A stretch of DNA of 32,070 nucleotides from an uncultured Oscillospiraceae bacterium (GCA_944385545.1 CALWXQ010000017.1:1-32070), one strand, 5' to 3'. Positions 13,431-22,304 are shown, counted from the first letter of the stretch. Notes: a model not told the origin generated them from the letters alone. A program made the numbers and translations.

Positions 13431-14567
13431 ATGAGCAAAGGCGGACGTTTCGCCAAGAAATCCAATAAACCGCAAAAGCAGTCCAAGGGCGGCGTGGCTG
13501 TATTGGCCGTTGTGACAGTGGTGCTGGCGCTGGTGGTGGCCGGTTTGATCGGCAATTTGATATACCGCGCCAACCGGGAAGCGGCGCTCCAGGCGGAGAC
13601 GACTCAGCCGACGATTCCGCAGACACAGGCCATACCCGAAGAAACGGCGGAACCTACCACGGAACCCACTACCGTTCCCACTACGCTGCCCTATGAAGAA
13701 TCCGGCAAGGATATCATCAACATTCTGGTTGTGGGCCAGTCGGCCCGGGCAGGGGAGCAGGCGGAGAATCATCGATTGGCTGACTCCATGATTCTGGTCA
13801 CGGTGAACAAGAATACCAAGGTGCTGACCTTGACGTCCTTCTTCCGGGATACCTATGTGGAGCTGCCTGACTTTGTGGATACCAACGGGAAAAAGCACTA
13901 CTGCGGCCAGAATCGGATCAATGTGGCATATCACCTGGGCTATAAATGGGGCGGCGTTGGCGGCTCCATGGAAATGATGAACCAGTGCCTGCTGGACAAT
14001 TTCGGCATTGAGGTGGATCATAACATCGAGATCGACTTCGAGGGCTTTATCGATCTGATCGACATGCTGGGCGGCATCGAAGTGACCCTCACCGAGGACG
14101 AGGCGGAATATCTGAATAACGATGACCAGTACGTATATTACGACGTGGAGCCGGGGGAAGTGACCCTTGACGGCTGCGCCGCCCTGTCCTATGCCCGGAT
14201 GCGCCATTCCAACGCCGGAGACAGCGATTACAAGCGTACCGCCAGACAGCGCCAGATGGTCAGCGCCATGCTGGAAAAGCTTAAGACCAGAAGCTTTGGC
14301 ACCCTGCAAAAGCTGGTGAACGCCGCGCTGCCCATGATCACCACCAACATGACCGATGAAGAGATCACCACCTGCATTTGGGAGATCCTGCCCCTGCTGC
14401 CAGAGCTGACCATTGAAACAGGAACCTGTCCTGTGGAAGGCACCTACAGCGGCAAGATCATTGACCTGTTCGGTGTGGAATCCAGCGTGATCACCTTCAT
14501 TCCCCAGCCCAACATCGAGGCTATGAAGGCCCTGACAGAGGGCGTTACGGCACAAACCGAAGAATAA
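13431..14567 (+). CDS. LCP (LytR-CpsA-Psr) family wall-polymer ligase
   Basis: A 378-aa membrane-anchored protein. A short basic cytoplasmic head and one membrane segment (about 21-45) are followed by a Thr/Pro/Glu-rich linker (50-90) and the LCP domain (about 97-290). Conserved residues include RLADSMIL (Arg115, Asp118), SFFRDTYVE (Arg139, Asp140), NRINVAY (Arg162), SYARMRH (Arg256, Arg258) and the YKRTARQRQ segment. LCP proteins move wall teichoic acids or capsular polymers from an undecaprenyl carrier to peptidoglycan at the outer membrane face. AGGAGG (13417-13422) precedes ATG 13431 by eight bases. It follows a 120-aa gene that looks like a second copy of its N-terminus. The polymer substrate is unknown. 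Confidence 0.92.
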   Translation: MSKGGRFAKKSNKPQKQSKGGVAVLAVVTVVLALVVAGLIGNLIYRANREAALQAETTQPTIPQTQAIPEETAEPTTEPTTVPTTLPYEESGKDIINILVVGQSARAGEQAENHRLADSMILVTVNKNTKVLTLTSFFRDTYVELPDFVDTNGKKHYCGQNRINVAYHLGYKWGGVGGSMEMMNQCLLDNFGIEVDHNIEIDFEGFIDLIDMLGGIEVTLTEDEAEYLNNDDQYVYYDVEPGEVTLDGCAALSYARMRHSNAGDSDYKRTARQRQMVSAMLEKLKTRSFGTLQKLVNAALPMITTNMTDEEITTCIWEILPLLPELTIETGTCPVEGTYSGKIIDLFGVESSVITFIPQPNIEAMKALTEGVTAQTEE

Positions 14568-14578
14568 AACAACCGGGT

Positions 14579-14612
14579 TTGGCGTTGTCTCAAAATTTTG
14601 AGACAACGCCAA
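14579..14612 (+). terminator. 34-bp perfect palindrome after the LCP gene
   Basis: TTGGCGTTGTCTCAAAA (14579-14595) is followed directly by its exact reverse complement (14596-14612), 11 bases after the LCP stop. As RNA it gives an 11-bp GC-containing stem with an AT loop and then AATTTG, so it may terminate the LCP transcript. It is also the left end of the inverted-repeat element at 14580-14704. Confidence 0.55.
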
Positions 14613-14704
14613 TTTGCTGGCCCGGGGCGGGATTTGATCATGGCCGACCCCGCAAACCCCGCTCGCAGGTCTTTTTCCATCGGCGCAATTTTGAGACAAC
14701 GCCA
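14580..14704. repeat. 125-bp MITE-like element with 18-bp inverted ends
   Basis: The left end TGGCGTTGTCTCAAAATT (14580-14597) and right end AATTTTGAGACAACGCCA (14687-14704) are exact 18-bp inverted repeats. A direct copy of the right end is also present at 14594-14611 inside the left palindrome. The 89-nt interior is GC-rich, non-coding and contains tandem CCCCGC blocks. No obvious target-site duplication flanks it. This structure would suit a miniature inverted-repeat element or a repeated operator. Confidence 0.55.
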
Positions 14705-14738
14705 TGAATTGGTTACACAAATTTCACGTTTGTCATAA

Positions 14739-14767
14739 TTGCATAATCCAGGGGAATATGCTATACT
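14739..14767 (+). promoter_or_regulatory. Extended -10 promoter of murB-whiA-dnaE
   Basis: TTGCAT (14739-14744), a 17-nt spacer ending in TGC, and TATACT (14762-14767), 29 nt before the murB start. Confidence 0.8.
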
Positions 14768-14796
14768 ATTCTGAAAGTATACACCCGGAGGCGTTT

Positions 14797-15708
14797 ATGA
14801 CTGAATTGACCGATTTTCAGCGGGCTCTTGCCGCGCTTTTGCCGGAAACGGAACTGCGATTCCGGGAGCCGATGTCCCGGCATACCTCCCTGCGGATTGG
14901 CGGAGGGGCAGAGGTCATGGCTTTCCCCAAAACCCGTGAGGAACTGGCGGAGCTATTAAAGACATCCGTTTTATTGGACAGGAAACCTGCTATTCTTGGA
15001 GCGGGGACCAACGTGCTGGCGCCGGATGGAGGGATTCCGGGGCTGGTGATCTGCCTGAAGGACTGCCTGGACGGCATGGAGGATCTGGGAAGCCACCGGA
15101 TCCGGGCCATGGCCGGTGTGACCATGGCTCGTTGCGCGGTATTTGCCGCCAACCTGGGGTTAAGCGGCCTGGAATTTGCCCACGGCATTCCCGGCACGGT
15201 AGGCGGCGGCGTGTATATGAACGCCGGGGCTTACGGCGGTCAGATGGCGGACGTGGTGGAACTGGTGGAGCTGATGGATCGGGCCGGGAATATCCGCTCC
15301 CTGCCTGCCGAGGGCATGGGCTTTTCCTACCGGCACAGCCGGTTGGAGGATACCGGGGAGATCGTTACCAGCGTGGTTTTCCGCCTGACGCCGAAGCCTG
15401 CCCAGGAGATCAAGACCCGGATGAAGGAGCTGATCGCCAAGCGTACCGCTTCTCAGCCCTTGGATCTGCCCTCTGCCGGATCGGCCTTTAAGCGCCCGGA
15501 GGGAGGCTATGCCGCCGCCCTGATCGAGCAGGCAGGGCTGAAGGGCTTTCGCGTGGGCGGCGCGGCGATTTCCGAAAAGCACGCCGGATTTGCCGTGAAT
15601 TTAGGCGGAGCCACAGCGAAGGATATGCGTTCTCTGCTGCAAAGGGTTTCGGATCAGGTGCTGGCCTGCTCCGGCATCCGTCTGGAACCGGAAATCCGCA
15701 TTTGGTAA
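14797..15708 (+). CDS. murB: UDP-N-acetylenolpyruvoylglucosamine reductase
   Basis: A 303-aa FAD enzyme that reduces UDP-GlcNAc-enolpyruvate to UDP-MurNAc with NADPH in cytoplasmic peptidoglycan precursor synthesis. FAD-binding motifs are HTSLRIGGGAE (29-39), ILGAGTNVL (66-74), GIPGTVGGGVYMNAGAYG (130-147) and the Tyr-containing YRHSR (178-182). PSAGSAFKRP (225-234) holds the catalytic Ser229, and EPEIRIW at the C-terminus holds the conserved Glu298. This is a type II MurB, the usual Gram-positive length. The ATG at 14797 is chosen because GGAGG precedes it and the promoter at 14739 would lie inside any longer reading. It heads an operon with whiA and dnaE. Confidence 0.95.
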   Translation: MTELTDFQRALAALLPETELRFREPMSRHTSLRIGGGAEVMAFPKTREELAELLKTSVLLDRKPAILGAGTNVLAPDGGIPGLVICLKDCLDGMEDLGSHRIRAMAGVTMARCAVFAANLGLSGLEFAHGIPGTVGGGVYMNAGAYGGQMADVVELVELMDRAGNIRSLPAEGMGFSYRHSRLEDTGEIVTSVVFRLTPKPAQEIKTRMKELIAKRTASQPLDLPSAGSAFKRPEGGYAAALIEQAGLKGFRVGGAAISEKHAGFAVNLGGATAKDMRSLLQRVSDQVLACSGIRLEPEIRIW

Positions 15709-15756
15709 CGCGTTTTCCACGGATATCACAGCAGCGTATGGAAAGGAGGTTTCTGC

Positions 15757-16671
15757 ATGGCCGTATCGTTTTCCGCGGCAGCCAAGGCTGAGGTCTGCCG
15801 GGATGTTCCTCAAAGCCGCGGCGGCGCTTTGGCAGAGTGCTTTGGGATTTTGTTGTACTGCAACAGCTTCCAGAGGGACGGGATCCGGATCATCACCGAA
15901 AGCCGGGAGCTGGCCCAGATTCTGCCGAAGCTGTTTAGGCGGGCCTTTGGCCTGAATTTTGACAGCTTTCCCAGCCTGGAGGCGCCGGGGAAGCTGGTGT
16001 TCCAGATCTGGGAGCCGGATAAATTGGAGAGGATCATGGGGGAATTCGGCTTTGACCTCCGTGGGACATTGGCCCTGCATGTGAACCTTCCGGTGGTGGA
16101 GGAGGAGGGCTGCAAGGAGGCCTTCTTTCGGGGGGTGTTCCTTGCCGGCGGCAGCGTCACCGACCCGGGGAAAGGCTATCATCTGGAGCTGACCACCACC
16201 CACCAAAGCGTTGCCCGGGAGACGGACGCTCTAATGCGGGAAGTGATGGGGTTCGCGCCGAAGCTGGCCCGACGGGGCGGAGGGCAGGTTCTGTATCTGA
16301 AGCAGAGCGAACAGATCTCCGACTTCCTGACCTACTTAGGCGCTCCGGTGGCGGCCATGGGAATCATGGAAGCCAGGCTGGAGAAGGAGCTGAACAATAA
16401 GGTCAACCGCCGCTGCAACTGTGACGACGCCAACATTTCCAAAGTGGTGGAAGCGGCCCAGGAGCAGCTGGCCGCCATCCGCCGGCTGAAAGAGGCGGGG
16501 CTGCTGGAGCACCTTCCTGCCAAGCTGCGCCAGGCGGCCCAGGCCAGGGAGGACAACCCCGCCGCGTCTTTGTCCGAATTGGCGGCAATGATGGAGCCGC
16601 CCATTACCAAGCCCGCTATGAACAACCGGATGAAAAAACTGGTGCTTACGGCAAAGGAGTTGGATCCATGA
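15757..16671 (+). CDS. whiA: WhiA, sporulation/division regulator homologue
   Basis: A 304-aa protein of the WhiA family: an N-terminal homing-endonuclease-like LAGLIDADG half (FFRGVFLAGGSVTDP, GYHLELTT, VLYLKQSEQISDFL) and a C-terminal helix-turn-helix half (NNKVNRRCNCDDANISKVV, then LSELAAMM). In Bacillus and Streptomyces it influences division, chromosome segregation and sporulation. AAAGGAGGT stands six bases before ATG 15757. In many Firmicutes, rapZ and the mgfK/yvcK gene lie between murB and whiA; here only 48 nt separate murB and whiA. The stop overlaps the dnaE start by four bases. Confidence 0.95.
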   Translation: MAVSFSAAAKAEVCRDVPQSRGGALAECFGILLYCNSFQRDGIRIITESRELAQILPKLFRRAFGLNFDSFPSLEAPGKLVFQIWEPDKLERIMGEFGFDLRGTLALHVNLPVVEEEGCKEAFFRGVFLAGGSVTDPGKGYHLELTTTHQSVARETDALMREVMGFAPKLARRGGGQVLYLKQSEQISDFLTYLGAPVAAMGIMEARLEKELNNKVNRRCNCDDANISKVVEAAQEQLAAIRRLKEAGLLEHLPAKLRQAAQAREDNPAASLSELAAMMEPPITKPAMNNRMKKLVLTAKELDP

Positions 16672-19600
16672 GTTTTGTACATCTGCATCTGCATACGGAA
16701 TACAGCCTCCTGGACGGCGCCTGCCGGATCGACGGTTTGATGGAGCGGGTGAAGGAGCTGGGGCAGACCGCAGTGGCCATTACAGACCACGGGGTCATGT
16801 ACGGCTGTATCGATTTTTATAAGGCGGCCAAGGCCGCCGGAGTCAAGCCCATTATCGGCTGCGAGGTATATGTGGCCCGCCGGGGCATGGGCGACCGGGT
16901 TCACGGCATCGATAACGACCCGTACCATCTGGTGCTGCTGTGCAAGGATCGTGCCGGGTATGAGAATCTGTGTCTGCTGGTTTCTGAGGCTCATATCAAC
17001 GGCTTCTACGGCAAGCCCAGAGTGGATCTGGCCCTGCTGGAGCGGCACCATGAGGGCTTGATCGCGCTGTCCGCCTGCTTGGCCGGCGCGATCCCCCAGT
17101 ATCTAATGGAGGAGGACTACGCCGCCGCCAAGGCCTACGCCCTGAAAATGGCGGATATTTTCGGAAAAGACAACTTCTATCTGGAAATGCAGGATCATGG
17201 GATCCCGGAGCAGCGGCCGGTGAACCAAGGGGTGGAACGGCTGGCCCGGGAGACGGGGCTTCCCCTTGTGGTCACCAACGACGCGCACTATCTGCGCCGG
17301 GAGGACGCGGTGATGCAGGATGTGCTGCTGTGCATCCAGACCGGTAAAACCGTGGACGATACCAACCGCATGAAATTCCAGACCCAGGAGTTCTATGTAA
17401 AAAGCGAGGAAGAACTGCGGGCGCTGTTCCCCAACTGTCCGGAGGCCTTTGCCAATACCCAGCGGATCGCCCAGCGGTGCAATCTGGAGTTTACCTTCCA
17501 TGAGTATCATCTGCCCTCCTTCCCGGTGCCTGCGGGCTACACCAACGAAGCTTATTTCCGGGAGCTGTGTATGAAGGGCTTCCGGGAGCGGTATGAAAAC
17601 CCGCCGGAGAGCTATCGGGAACGGCTGGAGTATGAGATCGGCATCATCAGCCGGATGGGGTATGTGAACTACTACCTCATCGTCTGGGACTTCATCCGCT
17701 ACGCCAAGGAGCAGGGGATCCCGGTGGGGCCGGGCAGAGGCTCCGGGGCCGCTTCCATCGCTGCCTACTGTATGCACATCACGGAAGTGGATCCCATGAA
17801 GTACGGCCTGATCTTCGAACGGTTCCTCAACCCGGAGCGGGTGAGCATGCCGGACTTTGACACGGACTTCTGCCAGGAGCGCCGGGGGGAGGTCATTGAC
17901 TATGTGATGCGCAAATACGGCGCCGATCATGTGGCCCAGATCGCCACCTTCGGCACCATGGCCGCCCGGGGCGCCATTCGGGACGTGGGCCGGGCGCTGA
18001 ATTTCAGCTACTCGGAGACCGACGTGGTGGCCAAGCTGGTGCCTGGGACGCCTCACATAACCCTGGAGGAGGCCTTGAAGGTCAGCCCCAAGCTGAAGGA
18101 GATGTACGACGGGGATCCCCGGGTGAAACAGCTCATCGACACCGCCAGGAGCCTGGAGGGCATGCCCCGGAATTCCTCCACCCACGCTGCCGGCGTGGTG
18201 ATCACAGCGGATCCGGTGTGCGCCTATGTGCCCCTGTCCCGCAATGACGATACCATCGTCACCCAGTACACCATGACCACCATCGAGGAGCTGGGCCTGC
18301 TGAAAATGGACTTCCTGGGCCTGCGGAACCTGACGGTGATCGCCGACGCGGAAAAGCAGATCCGTCAGATGGAACCGGAATTCTCCATGGCCCGGATCCC
18401 GGACGATGATCCGGCCACCTTCGCCATGCTCACCCAGGGCAAGACCCAGGGCGTTTTCCAGCTGGAGTCAGCAGGCATGACCGGCGTCTGCGTCAATATG
18501 AAAGCAGGCTCCATTGAGGACATCACCGCCATTGTGGCCCTCTACCGGCCAGGCCCCATGGATTCCATCCCCAGGTTCATTGCCAACAAGCTGGATCCGC
18601 GAAAGGTCAGCTACAAGACGCCCCTGCTGGAACCGATCCTGAAGGTCACCTATGGCTGCATCGTCTATCAGGAGCAGGTGATCGAGATCTTCCGCTCATT
18701 GGGCGGCTATACCATGGGCCAGGCGGACAACATCCGCCGTGCCATTTCCAAGAAGAAAATGAAGGTCATCGAGGCGGAGCGGAAGGTCTTCGTTTACGGC
18801 GACCAGGAGCAGGGAATCAGCGGCTGTGTGGGCCATGGTGTCCCAGAGGCGGTGGCCCAGTCCATTTACGACGAGATCGTGGATTTTGCCAACTATGCCT
18901 TTAACAAGGCCCATGCTGTGTGCTATGCCGTGGTGGCTTACCAGACGGCGTATTTGAAGTGCCACTATCCCAAGCAGTATATGGCGGCGCTGATGACCTC
19001 GGTGCTGGACTCCGCGGGGAAGATCTCCGGATACATTGCCGAGTGTAAGGAAATGGGGATTGCGGTGCTGCCTCCGGATCTGAACCATTCCGACGACCAC
19101 TTCACCGTGGAGGGCGATGCCATTCGCTTCGGCCTGGGCGCGGTGAAGAACGTAGGCCGGGGCCTGATCCGCTCCATGGTTCGCAAGCGCGCCGAGGGCG
19201 GCCCCTTCAAATCCCTGGAGGATTTTATCAGCCGCATGGGAGAAGGGGAACTGAACAAGCGGGCGGTGGAGAACTTCATCAAATGCGGAGCGGCGGACTG
19301 CTTCGGCAATCACCGCAGCGAGCTGCTGGCGGTTTATGACCAGATCATGGACAGCGTGGCCTATTCCCGGAAGAAGAACCTGGATGGACAGATGGGGCTG
19401 TTTGCCATGCTGGACGATGAGGAAGACGCGGGGAAGATCCCCATCCCCAAGCTCAATGAGCTGACCAAGGCGGAGCTGCTGGCAATGGAGAAGGAGACCA
19501 CAGGCATCTACATTTCCGGCCATCCTATGGACGACTACCGGCCCTATCTGCGCAATACCCATGTGGTGCACATCAACGCCCTGATGGACGAGGACAGCTC

Positions 19601-20126
19601 CTTCCAGGACGATCAAATCGTCAGCGTGGCTGGGATCGTCCAGACAGTGAAAATGAAAACCACCCGAAACAATTCCATGATGGCCTACGTAACCGTGGAG
19701 GACGATACCGGAGCCATGGAGATGCTGGCATTTTCCAACGTTTTGAACCAATTCGGCGGCTATCTCCGAGAGAACAGCCCTGTGGTCATAACGGGACGGT
19801 TGTCCCGTCGGGATGAGAAGGAGCCTCAGATCGTGATTAACCGGGCCAGGCCCATTTCGGACTATGCCGCCGGGGATCCGGAGCCTCAGCCGGCGCCGCG
19901 GCCCGGTCAGACCGGGCTGGGACGGCTGTATCTGCGGCTGCCTTCTGAGGAAGGACGGCTGTATCCCAAGGTGCGGGCCATTTTGAACATGTTCCCCGGC
20001 GGCAGCGAAACGGTGATCTATTTCGCCGATACCAAGCTTCGCCGGGGCACCCGGTGCGGAATGGCGGAGCCGATGCTCCGGGAGTTGAAAAATGTCCTGG
20101 GAGAGGGAAATGTTGTTGTAAAATAG
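16668..20126 (+). CDS. dnaE: DNA polymerase III subunit alpha, DnaE
   Basis: A 1152-aa C-family DNA polymerase. The PHP domain opens with VHLHLHTEYSLLDGA (from residue 4). The polymerase core has GPGRGSGAASIAAYC and the catalytic Asp pair in PDFDTDF (395-401). Fingers (RRAISKKK, NKAHAVCYA), tandem helix-hairpin-helix and an OB fold near 980-1060 (SVAGIVQTVKMKTTRNN) follow. This is the DnaE1/DnaE3 layout without the PolC exonuclease; in Clostridia it works beside PolC. The length is normal. It overlaps whiA by four bases (ATGA), with AAAGGAGTTGGATCC as ribosome binding site. No convincing terminator follows; the next promoter starts about 20 nt after its stop. Confidence 0.96.
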   Translation: MSFVHLHLHTEYSLLDGACRIDGLMERVKELGQTAVAITDHGVMYGCIDFYKAAKAAGVKPIIGCEVYVARRGMGDRVHGIDNDPYHLVLLCKDRAGYENLCLLVSEAHINGFYGKPRVDLALLERHHEGLIALSACLAGAIPQYLMEEDYAAAKAYALKMADIFGKDNFYLEMQDHGIPEQRPVNQGVERLARETGLPLVVTNDAHYLRREDAVMQDVLLCIQTGKTVDDTNRMKFQTQEFYVKSEEELRALFPNCPEAFANTQRIAQRCNLEFTFHEYHLPSFPVPAGYTNEAYFRELCMKGFRERYENPPESYRERLEYEIGIISRMGYVNYYLIVWDFIRYAKEQGIPVGPGRGSGAASIAAYCMHITEVDPMKYGLIFERFLNPERVSMPDFDTDFCQERRGEVIDYVMRKYGADHVAQIATFGTMAARGAIRDVGRALNFSYSETDVVAKLVPGTPHITLEEALKVSPKLKEMYDGDPRVKQLIDTARSLEGMPRNSSTHAAGVVITADPVCAYVPLSRNDDTIVTQYTMTTIEELGLLKMDFLGLRNLTVIADAEKQIRQMEPEFSMARIPDDDPATFAMLTQGKTQGVFQLESAGMTGVCVNMKAGSIEDITAIVALYRPGPMDSIPRFIANKLDPRKVSYKTPLLEPILKVTYGCIVYQEQVIEIFRSLGGYTMGQADNIRRAISKKKMKVIEAERKVFVYGDQEQGISGCVGHGVPEAVAQSIYDEIVDFANYAFNKAHAVCYAVVAYQTAYLKCHYPKQYMAALMTSVLDSAGKISGYIAECKEMGIAVLPPDLNHSDDHFTVEGDAIRFGLGAVKNVGRGLIRSMVRKRAEGGPFKSLEDFISRMGEGELNKRAVENFIKCGAADCFGNHRSELLAVYDQIMDSVAYSRKKNLDGQMGLFAMLDDEEDAGKIPIPKLNELTKAELLAMEKETTGIYISGHPMDDYRPYLRNTHVVHINALMDEDSSFQDDQIVSVAGIVQTVKMKTTRNNSMMAYVTVEDDTGAMEMLAFSNVLNQFGGYLRENSPVVITGRLSRRDEKEPQIVINRARPISDYAAGDPEPQPAPRPGQTGLGRLYLRLPSEEGRLYPKVRAILNMFPGGSETVIYFADTKLRRGTRCGMAEPMLRELKNVLGEGNVVVK

Positions 20127-20147
20127 CTTTTCTTTTTCAGACATTCG

Positions 20148-20156
20148 TGCTATAAT
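20148..20156 (+). promoter_or_regulatory. Extended -10 promoter before the lipoprotein operon
   Basis: TGCTATAAT (20148-20156) is a perfect extended -10. The -35 position (TTTTCT) is poor, which the extended -10 can compensate for. It is the only good promoter seen before the nine-gene run 20279-29206. Confidence 0.65.
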
Positions 20157-20278
20157 GTTCTTTGCTGAATCTGCCGCCGCAGAGCGGCTGCCCCGTAAAG
20201 GGCGGGGCGTGGGAAACCGGTCTTTGGCGGGGAAGCCTAAGCATGGATGACCGGATCTTACAGAAAGGAGTTGATGCC
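20157..20278 (+). other. GC-rich structured leader, possible regulatory RNA
   Basis: The 122-nt leader can form consecutive stems: GCCGC/GCGGC with a 6-nt loop, GCCCCG/CGGGGC with a 7-nt loop, and a longer-range CCGGTC/GACCGG pairing. It ends in AAAGGAG before a GTG start. No known riboswitch class was recognised. An ATG at 20243, in frame with the lipoprotein, lies within it and lacks a ribosome binding site. Confidence 0.35.
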
Positions 20279-21604
20279 GTGAAAAGACGAATCGCGGTTT
20301 TCGCAGTGCTGACGCTGACGGCATTGCTCTGTGCCGGATGTACCATTCAAACCGTGGAGGAGATGTACGACCTGCCCAAGCGTTCGTCGGAGTACAGCCA
20401 ATTGCAGTCTGCCATCGATTCGGCGATGATCGGCCTGACCTACTGCGCGCCCATTTCCGGGGACAATCAGCAGTCGGTGCAAATGGCGGACCTGGACGGC
20501 GACGGCGTGGAGGAATATCTGGTCTTTACCACCGGCGATATGGAAAAACCGTTGCAGATCCTGATATTCACCCAGGAGGAAGACGGCACCTGCGTCCTGG
20601 CGGAGGTCATTGCCAGCAACGGCACGGCCTTTGAGCAGGTGGAGTATGTTCATTTTGACGACCAGCCGGGCTTTGAACTGGTCATCGGACGCCAGGTCAG
20701 CGACCAGATCCTGCGCAGCGTTTCCGTGTATACCTTCCACGGCGACAGCGCGGAGCAGCAGCTCGCGGTGGGATATTCCAAGTTCCTGACCTGTGATCTT
20801 GACGAAGATGGGAAAAGCGAGGTCATGGTTCTGCGTCCCGGAGAGGAGGAGACCCAGCGGGGCATGGCGGTGCTTTACAGCATGCGCGATGGGCAGATCG
20901 AGCGGTCTGTAGAGACGGAACTCACCGAAAGCCCCGGACAGATCCGCCGGATCACGGTGGGGAAGCTTCACGGCGGCCAACCGGCGGTTTACGTGGCCAG
21001 CGCCACAGACCGTTCCTCCATCGTTACCGACGTGTTTGCCATAAAAGACGGACGCTTCACCAACATCGCCTTTACCAACCAGGCCAATACGGATATCGAT
21101 ACCCTGCGCAATTTCTATGTCTATGCCGAGGACATTGACGAGGACGGCATCATGGAGCTACCCAGTATGATCTCCATGAAAGCCCTGGAGCACTGGCGGG
21201 ACGGAGAACAGAAATATCTGCTGCGCTGGTCGTCCATGGATATCCACGGCAACTATGTGGAAAAGCTCTTCACCTTCCACTACTACCTGGGCGGATGGTA
21301 CATTTGCCTGGACAGCGCCCTGGCGGAACGGATCACAGTGACCCAGGAGGGGGGCACCTACACCGTCCATCTGTGGGACGCTGGCTATCAGGAGGCCACG
21401 GCACTGTATACCATCTATTCTCTGACCGGCAGCAACCGGGATGAGGAAGCGGTAAAGGACGGACGCTTCGCCTTGTACCGGGCGGAGGGCATCGCCTATG
21501 CGGCGAAATTGGAGCCGGAAGCGGCGCACTACGGAATTACAGAGGAAACATTGATCGAAAGCTTCCGCCTGATCCGGCAGGATTGGCGGACAGGTGAGAC
21601 TTGA
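20279..21604 (+). CDS. Lipoprotein with DxDxDG repeats, beside a two-component system
   Basis: A 441-aa exported lipoprotein with lipobox LCAGC (Cys21). The mature part carries three calcium-loop-like motifs, DLDGDGVEE (71-79), DLDEDGKSE (173-181) and DIDEDGIME (285-293). They resemble FG-GAP/VCBS or EF-hand-like loops and suggest a beta-propeller-like body of repeated about 100-residue units. No enzyme motif was seen. The chosen start is GTG 20279, with AAAGGAG eight bases upstream; an in-frame ATG at 20243 would put 12 extra residues before the signal peptide. The response regulator starts 10 nt after its stop, so it probably serves or reports to that system, for example as a ligand-binding partner of the histidine kinase. 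That role is inference. Confidence 0.78.
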   Translation: MKRRIAVFAVLTLTALLCAGCTIQTVEEMYDLPKRSSEYSQLQSAIDSAMIGLTYCAPISGDNQQSVQMADLDGDGVEEYLVFTTGDMEKPLQILIFTQEEDGTCVLAEVIASNGTAFEQVEYVHFDDQPGFELVIGRQVSDQILRSVSVYTFHGDSAEQQLAVGYSKFLTCDLDEDGKSEVMVLRPGEEETQRGMAVLYSMRDGQIERSVETELTESPGQIRRITVGKLHGGQPAVYVASATDRSSIVTDVFAIKDGRFTNIAFTNQANTDIDTLRNFYVYAEDIDEDGIMELPSMISMKALEHWRDGEQKYLLRWSSMDIHGNYVEKLFTFHYYLGGWYICLDSALAERITVTQEGGTYTVHLWDAGYQEATALYTIYSLTGSNRDEEAVKDGRFALYRAEGIAYAAKLEPEAAHYGITEETLIESFRLIRQDWRTGET

Positions 21605-21614
21605 GAGGTAAGCT

Positions 21615-22304
21615 ATGAAAAAAGTGCTGATTATGGAAGATGAATTGAATATCCGCAGCTTTGTGGTCATCAACCTGAAGCGGGCGGGGTACGACGTCAT
21701 TGAAGCCGGCGACGGCCAGGAGGCCTTGGACGCCATTGCTGCCAATCCGGATACCGGCGTGGCCATTCTGGATATCATGGTTCCCGGGGATATGGACGGC
21801 TTTGAGGTATGCCGCCGGATCCGGGCTGCCAATAAGCAGATGGGCATCATTATGCTCACCGCCCGCACCCAGGAGATGGACAAGGTTACCGGCCTGATGA
21901 CCGGCGCCGACGACTACGTTACCAAGCCCTTCTCCCCCGCGGAGCTGACTGCCCGGATCGACGCTTTGTACCGCCGCATTGGCGGAGACAACAATACCGT
22001 CTCGGAGCTGCTGACCCAGGGTCCCTTTGTGATGAACACCCGGAACCACACCTTGGAGAAGAATGGCAACCGGATCCGCTTGACCCAGGTGGAGTATGCC
22101 ATTTTGAAGCTGTTCATGCAGAACCCCGGCAGAGCCTTGTCCCGGGAGGACATTCTCTCGGCGGTGTGGGGCCGGGATTACGAGGGCGAGCTGAAGGTGG
22201 TGGACGTGAACATCCGCCGTCTGCGCATTAAGATTGAGGATGATACCGCCAACCCCACCTACATCACCACCGTTTGGGGACTTGGCTATAAGTGGGGCGC
22301 GTAA
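21615..22304 (+). CDS. OmpR/PhoB-type response regulator
   Basis: A 229-aa two-domain regulator. The receiver domain (1 to about 120) has the acidic pair in IMEDE, the phosphorylated Asp53 in ILDIMVPG and the conserved Lys in VTKPFSP. The C-terminal winged helix (about 132-229) shows RIRLTQVEYAILKLF and DVNIRRLRIKIED, typical of the OmpR/PhoB DNA-binding domain, which normally binds direct repeats about 11 bp apart. GAGAGGTAAGCT precedes the ATG. It lies 10 nt after the lipoprotein gene and 5 nt before the kinase gene, clearly one operon. Its targets are unknown; the 11-bp GATGCA repeats before vanZ (9582-9609) are a candidate. Confidence 0.95.
   Translation: MKKVLIMEDELNIRSFVVINLKRAGYDVIEAGDGQEALDAIAANPDTGVAILDIMVPGDMDGFEVCRRIRAANKQMGIIMLTARTQEMDKVTGLMTGADDYVTKPFSPAELTARIDALYRRIGGDNNTVSELLTQGPFVMNTRNHTLEKNGNRIRLTQVEYAILKLFMQNPGRALSREDILSAVWGRDYEGELKVVDVNIRRLRIKIEDDTANPTYITTVWGLGYKWGA

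Noticed and set aside
18696-20324. Long open frame antisense to dnaE (and similar ones antisense to the histidine kinase, recA, rimO and murB)
   Set aside because: These follow from GC-rich codon use on the coding strand. The encoded proteins are His/Gly/Leu-rich without family motifs, and the sense genes are certain.
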